This document shows, in pieces, positions 1-5,412 of a DNA stretch of 5,773 nt. Position numbers and translations under genes: made by a program. Within the stretch, counting starts at the first letter, position 1. Each line of letters begins with the position of its first letter. Origin of the DNA: an uncultured Victivallaceae bacterium (lineage in GTDB: Bacteria > Verrucomicrobiota > Lentisphaeria > Victivallales > Victivallaceae); the NCBI GenBank assembly GCA_934663655.1, contig CAKUKT010000180.1:1-5773 (forward strand). Direction: 5' to 3'. Below the pieces are notes generated by a model that saw only the letters and a program-made list of their open reading frames with translations, was not told where the DNA came from and did no database searches.

Positions 1-1599
1 GTACATCGCCGCCCCCATCGTCATCGGCAGCGGAATATAATCCTGAACCTGTTGCAGACTCCAGTGGTTGCGGTTCAGAAAATCATCCACGGTTTTCATC
101 GCCCGGGCGGTACAGCCCGGAAAGTTGGAGATGAAAAGGGGAACCAGATACTGCTTCTTGCCCGCTTCCCGGCTCAACCGTTCGAATTCCTCCTGGAAAC
201 GATAGAAGTCCTCGGCAGGATTCTTGCGCATCAGCCGGAGCACTCCAGGGTCGAGATGTTCGGGGGCAACCTTGAGGTGTCCGGAGACGTGATGGAGCAC
301 CAGTTCGCGCAGCAGTTCCGGCTGCCGCAGCGCGACATCGAGCCGGATACCGGAGTTGATATAGAGATGTTTGATTTCCGGAAGGCGCCGAAGTTCGCGC
401 AGCAGCTGGGCAAGTTCTTTGCCGTCACAGTGGAAATGCGGACAGTGGGTCGGATAAAGACAGCTCGAACGTTTACATTTAGCGCAGTATTCCCGGTCGC
501 TGTACGCCCCGAAAAGATTTCCGGCCGCCCCGCCGATATCGCTGATCGTGCCTTTGAATCCCGGCGTCGCCGCCAGTTTCAAGATCTCACGTTTGATCGA
601 TTCCGGGCTTCTGCTCATCACCGAACGCCCCTGATGAATCACCAGACCGCAGAAGGCGCAGCCGCCGGGACAGCCGCGCACCGCCTGCACCGATCCGGCG
701 ATGGCATCGAACGCGGGAATCCGCCTCTGGTAACGCGGATGCGGCCGGCGGGCATAGGGCAGTTCGTGAACCGCGTCGAGTTCCGCCGACGTCAATGGTT
801 CCGGCGGCGGTTCGATGACCAGCAGCCGGTCGCCGTAACGCTGAATCAGCCCCCGCCCTCCGAAGGAATTCATCTCCCGCTCCACCAGCTTGGTGGCGGT
901 CATCAGCGCATCCGGATTACGCTGAGTTTCCGCGTAATCGGGTAGTTCAATATAACGGTCGCCGGGAACAAATGCCGCCGCCGCCTTTGCACCGAGCAGC
1001 CGGGCCGAACCGGGGATGTTTTCGAGCGTTTCTCCCGCAGCGAAGCGCCGGAACGCCTCCGGAGTCGGCTTCTCCCCCATCCCGTAGATCAGAATGTCCG
1101 CTTTGGCGTCAACCAGCACCGACGGACGGATCTTGTCCTGCCAGTAGTCGTAATGGGCGATCCGGCGCATGCTGCCTTCAATGCCGCCGAGCAGTACCGG
1201 TATTCCGGGAAACGCCTGCCGTGCCAGCTGGGCGTAAACGGTCAGCGCGTGCGGTGGCCGGTTGCCGGTGGCGCCGTTCTCGCTGAAGGCGTCGTCCCGC
1301 CGCCGCCGTCTTCCGGCGGTGTAGATGTTGACCATCGAATCCAGATTGCCGGAGGTGACGCCGATGCCGACGCGGGGCGCCCCCATCACCTTGAGCGACT
1401 CCGGGGTGCGCCAGTCGGGCTGGGGAATGATTCCGACCCGGAACCCGCGAGAAGCCAGCAACCGACCGATGATCGCCACTCCGAACGAAGGGTGATCAAC
1501 ATAACAATCCCCGGTGATGAGAAGCACATCCAGTTCGTCGAAACCGCAGCGCTCCATCTCCTCCCGGGTGGTCGGGAGAAATTCCGGCTGCAGATTCAC
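1..1599 (-). CDS. ygiQ: YgiQ-family (UPF0313) radical SAM protein, C-terminus beyond the window
   Basis: The frame is open from a GTG at 1599-1597 to the window edge, giving 533 visible residues. YgiQ proteins are usually about 600-740 residues, so the C-terminal end is missing. The N-terminus carries the family signature TGDCYVDHPSFG at residues 29-40. A radical SAM iron-sulfur motif CX3CX2C follows, with Cys310, Cys314 and Cys317 in RGCPGGCAFCG. A second Cys-rich stretch has Cys372, 375, 380, 386 and 391. Later family motifs include the segments LKVAPEHLD and KKQYLVPLFIS. The family is a predicted cytosolic SAM-dependent radical enzyme whose substrate is, to my knowledge, unknown. I chose GTG because GGAGGA lies 9 nt upstream and because residues 2-14 (NLQPEFLPTTREE) match the usual YgiQ N-terminus; starting at the internal ATG at 1557 would lose them. 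The start overlaps the stop of the upstream gene (GTGA), which suggests translational coupling. Family assignment is very secure; biochemical role is open. Confidence 0.95.
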   Translation of the reverse strand, partial: MNLQPEFLPTTREEMERCGFDELDVLLITGDCYVDHPSFGVAIIGRLLASRGFRVGIIPQPDWRTPESLKVMGAPRVGIGVTSGNLDSMVNIYTAGRRRRRDDAFSENGATGNRPPHALTVYAQLARQAFPGIPVLLGGIEGSMRRIAHYDYWQDKIRPSVLVDAKADILIYGMGEKPTPEAFRRFAAGETLENIPGSARLLGAKAAAAFVPGDRYIELPDYAETQRNPDALMTATKLVEREMNSFGGRGLIQRYGDRLLVIEPPPEPLTSAELDAVHELPYARRPHPRYQRRIPAFDAIAGSVQAVRGCPGGCAFCGLVIHQGRSVMSRSPESIKREILKLAATPGFKGTISDIGGAAGNLFGAYSDREYCAKCKRSSCLYPTHCPHFHCDGKELAQLLRELRRLPEIKHLYINSGIRLDVALRQPELLRELVLHHVSGHLKVAPEHLDPGVLRLMRKNPAEDFYRFQEEFERLSREAGKKQYLVPLFISNFPGCTARAMKTVDDFLNRNHWSLQQVQDYIPLPMTMGAAMY

Positions 1600-2144
1600 T
1601 TCGTCTTCTCCTCCGGGAAGGTGCCGCGCTCCGGTACCGATTCCGGCGGGGTCAGCGCCCGGGAACCGATACGGCGGAAATTCAACGTGGTTTCCGCCAG
1701 CGGATTATTCTCCGAAAGCGCAGAAATCAGCGTCATGGTTTCATCACCGCTACCCCGGTTGAGCTGTTTGCCGTCGACGATAAAGAGCAACGTGTACTTT
1801 TTGGTGGGATCGGCCGGGTCGATTTTCCATTCGGCATCGCTGAACTTCCCCCCTTCGGAGCGGATAGCCACGCAGGGGAAGGTGACGCCGAAAGTCTTGA
1901 GCCGGTAATCGTAAATGCTGAGGTTGCGCCCGGAGTCCAGCTTGACGGTTACCGCCGCGTAGACCCGGGAGGTCGGCAGTTCCAGCGCCGTATATTCATT
2001 GCCGGGAACGATTTCCGGTGCATGGACGGACAATTCCGCACTCAGCACCCGGCCGGAACGGAAACGAACCGTTTCCGCCGTCACCGCCCCCGCCAGCATT
2101 GTCGCCAGCAGCACCGCGGCCGGAAATTTTACGCTTGCTCTCAT
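1596..2144 (-). CDS. Small secreted protein of unknown function
   Basis: I do not recognise a family for this 182-residue protein. The N-terminus is a good Sec signal peptide: basic start (Arg2, Lys6), hydrophobic core at about residues 7-20, and a likely signal peptidase I site after Ala23 (VTA before Glu24). There is no lipobox cysteine, so the roughly 159-residue mature part should be periplasmic or exported, not a lipoprotein. The mature part looks like a soluble mixed or beta-rich domain (for example VRFRSGRVL and YTLLFIVDGKQL) with a polar, proline- and charge-rich tail. No further membrane segment is evident. A GGAG lies about 10 nt before the ATG. It starts 25 nt after the YhcH-family stop, and its TGA overlaps the ygiQ GTG start, so it is the middle gene of a three-gene unit. 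The signal peptide and gene arrangement support a real gene; function is unassigned. Confidence 0.8.
   Translation of the reverse strand: MRASVKFPAAVLLATMLAGAVTAETVRFRSGRVLSAELSVHAPEIVPGNEYTALELPTSRVYAAVTVKLDSGRNLSIYDYRLKTFGVTFPCVAIRSEGGKFSDAEWKIDPADPTKKYTLLFIVDGKQLNRGSGDETMTLISALSENNPLAETTLNFRRIGSRALTPPESVPERGTFPEEKTK
1609..1614 (-). promoter_or_regulatory. Ribosome binding site deciding the ygiQ GTG start
   Basis: On the minus strand this reads GGAGGA, a near-consensus Shine-Dalgarno sequence, 9 nt before the GTG at 1599-1597. It lies inside the last codons of the upstream secreted-protein gene. It supports the GTG start over the ATG 14 codons further in. Confidence 0.8.
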
Positions 2145-2169
2145 GCTTCCGGAACTCCGGTTGAATCAC

Positions 2170-2643
2170 CTATTTCGCAGCCTTTACGAAAGCCTCCGCC
2201 GGCACCTTGACCACGACTTTTACCACGTCGGAGTCCGGGCAGCCGACCCCCGGCATGTGTCCTTCCCCGGGGAGGAACACCGAGAAGTTGCCGGGCACGA
2301 GTTCGAGCGGCACTCCCGCGCCGGCCATCCGGTAGAGCGCGTAGTCATCAGCAGGAACGTAATCGACAACGGTGTCCAGGCCGTCGATGGCGCTGTAGAT
2401 GATCGATTCGCGACCCGCAAGCAGCAGCTGGATGTCCGCGAAGTTGCGATGGATCTCCAGCTTGTCGGCATCGGCGGCGTGGGGGTGGTATTTCTGAACC
2501 AGCGCCCGCACCCCGTTCCCGAGTTCATGGCAGCCGCCTGCCATATCGGGCGTGGCAGTGCGCAGAAATTCGGCAACGGCTTTCCAGGCGGCAGGGGCGA
2601 TGCCGGCATAATCAGCGAAATTTTTCAGAGAATCGTAAATCAT
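2170..2643 (-). CDS. YhcH/YjgK/YiaL (DUF386, TabA-like) family protein
   Basis: The 157-residue product matches a cupin-like bacterial family that includes TabA, YhcH, YiaL and the beta subunit of evolved beta-galactosidase. Family landmarks are MIYDSLKNFADY at the start, KLEIHRNFADIQLLLAGRE at residues 61-79 (Glu63, His65, Asp70, Gln72), and FLPGEGHMPG at 123-132 (His129). These Glu and His residues are the expected metal ligands. Members are linked to sugar or sialic-acid metabolism and, for TabA, to biofilm control, but their chemistry is poorly defined, so no substrate is proposed. The frame extends upstream to a TTG at 2670 and an ATG at 2652. I chose the ATG at 2643 because family members begin MI-x-DSL and because a GGAG at 2658-2655 is 11 nt upstream of it, but only 2 nt from the 2652 ATG. 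It is the first gene of the leftward unit, behind an operator-like palindrome. Confidence 0.88.
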   Translation of the reverse strand: MIYDSLKNFADYAGIAPAAWKAVAEFLRTATPDMAGGCHELGNGVRALVQKYHPHAADADKLEIHRNFADIQLLLAGRESIIYSAIDGLDTVVDYVPADDYALYRMAGAGVPLELVPGNFSVFLPGEGHMPGVGCPDSDVVKVVVKVPAEAFVKAAK

Positions 2644-2675
2644 TTTTCCCATTACTCCATAAGATGGCAACCATT

Positions 2676-2685
2676 ACAGCGGTAT
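2676..2685 (+). repeat. 10-bp direct repeat, copy 1
   Basis: ACAGCGGTAT occurs here, in the leader of the leftward operon, and again at 2842-2851 in the leader of lpxA, both on the plus strand and 166 bp apart. The copies sit near opposite ends of the divergent intergenic region. Whether they are paired protein sites or coincidence cannot be told from this window. Confidence 0.3.
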
Positions 2686-2694
2686 CCGGCTCAT

Positions 2695-2711
2695 CCGTGA
2701 TGCCGTCACGG
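2695..2711. repeat. Short inverted repeat overlapping the operator-like palindrome
   Basis: CCGTGA (2695-2700) pairs with TCACGG (2706-2711) around a 5-nt loop. It shares 2708-2711 with the 18-bp palindrome, so the two cannot both fold in one RNA. It would lie in the leader of the leftward transcript. No U-tract follows on either strand, so it is not an intrinsic terminator. It could be a leader hairpin, part of a composite binding site, or chance. Confidence 0.35.
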
Positions 2712-2725
2712 TTGTTTACAACCGT
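2708..2725. promoter_or_regulatory. Perfect 18-bp palindrome, probable repressor operator
   Basis: ACGGTTGT (2708-2715) and ACAACCGT (2718-2725) form perfect 8-bp inverted arms around a TT centre. The site begins 2 bp downstream of the predicted leftward -10 box and covers the predicted start point, the classic place for a dimeric repressor. An even-spaced palindrome with a short centre would suit a LacI- or TetR-like dimer, but no regulator gene is in the window, so the binding protein is unknown. Because the predicted start falls inside it, the leader RNA would probably not contain both arms, which favours a DNA site over an RNA hairpin. Confidence 0.55.
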
Positions 2726-2727
2726 TA

Positions 2728-2756
2728 AAAATAGCACGCTTCCGGCTCCGGTGCAA
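2728..2756 (-). promoter_or_regulatory. Putative sigma-70-type promoter of the leftward operon
   Basis: On the minus strand there is a weak -35 TTGCAC (2756-2751), a 17-nt spacer, and a -10-like TATTTT (2733-2728, 4 of 6 consensus bases). Transcription would start near 2721, leaving a leader of about 78 nt before the YhcH-family ATG. The boxes are imperfect; spacing and position support the call. Confidence 0.45.
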
Positions 2757-2770
2757 GCGCCGGCGGCGAC

Positions 2771-2792
2771 AAATCACCAAAACGGATGATTT
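2771..2792. promoter_or_regulatory. Dyad between the two divergent promoters
   Basis: AAATCA (2771-2776) and TGATTT (2787-2792) are perfect 6-bp inverted arms separated by 10 nt, within an AT-richer patch. The site lies between the leftward -35 box (ending at 2756) and the rightward -35 box (starting at 2798), where an activator or shared regulator could act on both promoters. A 6-bp dyad is easily fortuitous. Confidence 0.3.
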
Positions 2793-2797
2793 ATCAC

Positions 2798-2826
2798 TTG
2801 CCGCGCGCCACTTCGCAGGGTATATT
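2798..2826 (+). promoter_or_regulatory. Putative sigma-70-type promoter of lpxA-gpmI-glycosyltransferase
   Basis: TTGCCG (2798-2803, 4 of 6 consensus bases), a 17-nt spacer and TATATT (2821-2826, 5 of 6) precede lpxA. The start point would be near 2833, giving a leader of about 56 nt. This is the best promoter match in the window. Confidence 0.55.
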
Positions 2827-2841
2827 AATAACATTTCCGGC

Positions 2842-2851
2842 ACAGCGGTAT
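2842..2851 (+). repeat. 10-bp direct repeat, copy 2
   Basis: Second exact copy of ACAGCGGTAT, located just downstream of the predicted lpxA transcription start. See copy 1 at 2676-2685. Confidence 0.3.
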
Positions 2852-2888
2852 ATCCGTTAACAATTGCATTGAATCATGGTGAAACACA

Positions 2889-3689
2889 ATGGCTAAAATT
2901 CATCCCTCCAGTGTAGTCGCCGAAGGCGCGGTGCTTGACGACAGCGTCGAAGTCGGTCCCTTCTGTTATGTCGGTCCTCATGTCCGGATCGGCGGGGGTA
3001 CCCGGTTGATCGGTCACTGCAACATTGACGGCTACACCACGCTCGGCGAGAACAACGTCATCCACCCCTTCGCCGCGCTCGGTCAGCCGGCCCAGGATCA
3101 CGCGGTGGAACCCGGCGCGGTCACCTACCTGCGCATCGGCAACGGAAATGTCTTCCGCGAAGGCTGTGCGATTCACACCGGCACCAAGCCGGAGACCGAA
3201 ACCCGGATCGGCGACCACAACATGTTCATGAACTGCAGCCATGTCGCTCACAACTGCCGGGTCGGCAACAACGTACTCTACATCGGCTATGCCGGTACCG
3301 CCGGGTATTGCGAGGTTTTCGATAATGCGCTGCTTTCGGGACTGGTCGGTGTACATCAGTTCTGCCGGATCGGTCGTTTCGCGATTCTCTCGGGCGGATC
3401 GGTGTTCAGCAAGGACATCCCCCCCTTCATGATGGCCGAGGGGCGCAACGGCGGCGTCAAGATGATCAACAAGATCGGACTGCAGCGTGCCGGTTTCCCC
3501 GCCGAGACGATCGAGGTTATCAAACATATCCACCGGATCTACTACCGCAGCGGACTGGCGCCGGTGAATGCTCTCGCCCGTATCCGGGAGGAGCTGCCGC
3601 CGATTCCGGAGGTGAAGGAATTTCTCGATTTCTGCGCTGCGAGCAAACGCGGAGTTCTCGCCGCCGGAGTCGAGGGACACCGTAACTGA
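2889..3689 (+). CDS. lpxA: Acyl-ACP:UDP-N-acetylglucosamine O-acyltransferase (LpxA)
   Basis: LpxA is the cytosolic homotrimer that transfers a 3-hydroxyacyl chain from acyl carrier protein to UDP-GlcNAc, the first step of lipid A synthesis. The 266 residues (E. coli 262) begin with left-handed beta-helix hexapeptide repeats to about residue 180, followed by a helical C-terminus containing YRSGLAP and PEVKEFLDFC. By alignment from memory with E. coli LpxA, His121 is the catalytic base (E. coli His125), in SHVAHNC. His118, His96, His156, Asn194 and Arg200 match E. coli His122, His99, His160, Asn198 and Arg204. Gly169 matches the Gly173 acyl-length ruler, consistent with a long acyl chain. Odd points: Tyr140 replaces His144, and a lysine like Lys76 is not evident near Asp70. 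GGTGA at 2878-2882, 6 nt before the ATG, is the likely ribosome binding site. It is first in a rightward unit. A paralogous LpxA-like acyltransferase is the alternative. Confidence 0.92.
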   Translation: MAKIHPSSVVAEGAVLDDSVEVGPFCYVGPHVRIGGGTRLIGHCNIDGYTTLGENNVIHPFAALGQPAQDHAVEPGAVTYLRIGNGNVFREGCAIHTGTKPETETRIGDHNMFMNCSHVAHNCRVGNNVLYIGYAGTAGYCEVFDNALLSGLVGVHQFCRIGRFAILSGGSVFSKDIPPFMMAEGRNGGVKMINKIGLQRAGFPAETIEVIKHIHRIYYRSGLAPVNALARIREELPPIPEVKEFLDFCAASKRGVLAAGVEGHRN

Positions 3690-3753
3690 GGCGTCCGGAG
3701 CGCTGCGGAAGATTGTTTCCGGCGAAATTACACATGAAAGGTGCTGAATAATC

Positions 3754-5409
3754 ATGGTTGGTCCACTTAAGAAAAATCCGAATTTCACTCCCCGGCGCGG
3801 TCCGGTGGTGCTGGCGATTCTTGACGGGGTAGGCTTTGGTAAATATCCCGACGGCGACGCGGTGGCGCAGGCGAATACGCCGGTGCTCGACGAACTGCTC
3901 GCCACCGCGCCCCATACCCGGCTCAAAGCTCACGGCACTGCGGTCGGCATGCCTTCGGATGCCGATATGGGCAACAGCGAGGTCGGTCATAACGCGATCG
4001 GCTGCGGCCGGGTGTTTTCGCAGGGAGCCAAACTGGTCGAGGAGGCGGTCGTCTCCGGCAAGCTTTTCTCCGGTGAGGTCTGGAAAGAACTGGTGGATAA
4101 TGTGCTTGCGCATCATTCCACACTTCACTTTCTCGGGCTTTTTTCCGACGGCAATGTGCACAGCAACATCTCCCATCTGCGGGCGATGATTTCCCGGGCT
4201 TTCGAGGCGGGGATTCGCCGTATTCGCGTGCATGTGCTGCTCGACGGGCGGGATGTGCCGGAGACGTCGGCGCTGGAATATATCGATCCTTTTGAGGAAT
4301 TTCTCGCCGATTTCAACCGGCGGGGCGCGGATTTCCGGATCGCCTCCGGCGGCGGCCGGATGACGATCACGATGGATCGTTACGGCGCCAACTGGGATAT
4401 GGTGCGCCGTGGCTGGGAGACCCATGTGCACGGCAGCGGGGAGTTCTTCTCGGATGCGCACACCGCGATCGAAAAACTTCGCGAACGTACCGGAGCGATC
4501 GATCAGGATCTGCCGGCCTTTGTGATCTCCGACGACGGCGCGACTCCGGTCGGTCCGATCGAGGATCATGATTCGGTGATCTTCTTCAATTTCCGCGGCG
4601 ATCGCGGGCTGGAGATCAGTGCTGCTTTTGAGTCCGGGGATGAGTTTGACAAATTCGACCGGGGACGCCGGCCGGAGGTGTTGTATGCCGGCATGATGGA
4701 GTATGACGGCGATCTGCACGTACCGAAACGTTTTCTGGTGAATCCTCCGGAAATCGACCGGACGATGGATGAATATCTCTGTGCGAGCGGAGTTCATCAG
4801 CTGGCGGTCAGTGAAACCCAGAAGTTCGGACATGTGACCTATTTCTTCAACGGGAATCGTTCGGGCAAATTTGACGAAGTACTCGACGAGTATGTGGAGA
4901 TCCGTTCGGATATCGTGCCCTTCGAGCAGCGGCCGTGGATGAAGTGTGCGGAGATCACCGATGTGGTGACCGAGGCGATCGCTTCCGGTAAATATCAGAT
5001 GATCCGGCTGAACTTCCCCAACGGGGATATGGTCGGACATACCGGAGTGATGGAGGCGGTGCTGGTGGCGATGGGCGCGCTGGATCTCTGCCTCGGCAGG
5101 ATCAAGGAGGCGGTGGAAGCCGCCGGAGGAGTGCTGGTGATTTCCGCCGACCACGGCAATGCCGATGATATGTACGAACACAAGAAGGATGGTTCGCTGC
5201 GTTGTGACGCCGACGGTCGGCCGGCGCGCAAAACCAGCCATTCGCTCAATCCGGTTCCGTGCATCATCTACGATCCGGAGTCGAAGGGCGAATATCTGCC
5301 GGAATTGCGCGAAGGACTGGGAATCAGTTCGCTGGGAGCCACCTGTATCGAACTGCTCGGCTACCAGGCCCCGGAAGGGTATGATCCGAGCGTGCTGAAA
5401 TTTAAATAA
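3754..5409 (+). CDS. gpmI: 2,3-bisphosphoglycerate-independent phosphoglycerate mutase
   Basis: This metalloenzyme interconverts 3- and 2-phosphoglycerate in glycolysis and gluconeogenesis through a phosphoserine intermediate, and belongs to the alkaline phosphatase superfamily. The catalytic set is complete: Asp24 in LDGVG, nucleophile Ser75 in MGNSEVGHN, His136 in SDGNVHS, the DGRD motif at 164-167, Arg202 and Arg209, Arg281 and Arg284 in FRGDR, Lys357, then Asp425 and His429 (GDMVGH), Asp466 and His467 (ADHGN) and His496 (KTSHS) as metal ligands. At 551 residues it is longer than E. coli or Bacillus enzymes (about 510-515). Segments such as SGGGRMTITMDRY and SETQKFGHVTYFFNGNRSG resemble the plant and trypanosomatid type. 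The start ATG has AAAGG at 3737-3741, 12 nt upstream, a slightly long spacing. It lies 64 nt after lpxA with no terminator between, so cotranscription is likely. Confidence 0.97.
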   Translation: MVGPLKKNPNFTPRRGPVVLAILDGVGFGKYPDGDAVAQANTPVLDELLATAPHTRLKAHGTAVGMPSDADMGNSEVGHNAIGCGRVFSQGAKLVEEAVVSGKLFSGEVWKELVDNVLAHHSTLHFLGLFSDGNVHSNISHLRAMISRAFEAGIRRIRVHVLLDGRDVPETSALEYIDPFEEFLADFNRRGADFRIASGGGRMTITMDRYGANWDMVRRGWETHVHGSGEFFSDAHTAIEKLRERTGAIDQDLPAFVISDDGATPVGPIEDHDSVIFFNFRGDRGLEISAAFESGDEFDKFDRGRRPEVLYAGMMEYDGDLHVPKRFLVNPPEIDRTMDEYLCASGVHQLAVSETQKFGHVTYFFNGNRSGKFDEVLDEYVEIRSDIVPFEQRPWMKCAEITDVVTEAIASGKYQMIRLNFPNGDMVGHTGVMEAVLVAMGALDLCLGRIKEAVEAAGGVLVISADHGNADDMYEHKKDGSLRCDADGRPARKTSHSLNPVPCIIYDPESKGEYLPELREGLGISSLGATCIELLGYQAPEGYDPSVLKFK

Positions 5410-5412
5410 CCG

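Noticed and set aside
52..945. 297-codon open frame on the plus strand
   Set aside because: It is antisense to the YgiQ coding frame, which holds the radical SAM cysteines. No domain is seen in the plus-strand translation.
1153..1908. Plus-strand open frame of 251 codons
   Set aside because: It lies antisense to the ygiQ start and the secreted-protein gene, lacks domain features, and would run against the overlapping GTGA gene junction.
2644..2670. Upstream TTG (2670) or ATG (2652) as the YhcH-family start
   Set aside because: They add residues not typical of the family, and the GGAG is only 2 nt from the 2652 ATG. The ATG at 2643 gives the usual MI-x-DSL start.
1999..2700. Plus-strand open frame of 233 codons
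   Set aside because: Antisense to the YhcH-family gene, whose conserved Glu/His motifs fix the coding strand.
2876..2896. Six-codon upstream ORF (ATG at 2876) overlapping the lpxA start out of frame
   Set aside because: Too short and without its own ribosome binding site. The GGTGA inside it serves the lpxA ATG; likely chance.
3694..3709. Imperfect 16-bp palindrome just after the lpxA stop, considered as a terminator
   Set aside because: Two mismatched positions, no loop room and no following T-run, so it is not a credible intrinsic terminator. lpxA and gpmI are probably cotranscribed.
2874..3926. 350-codon open frame on the minus strand opposite lpxA
   Set aside because: Shadow of lpxA: the plus strand encodes an unambiguous LpxA with hexapeptide repeats and the catalytic His.
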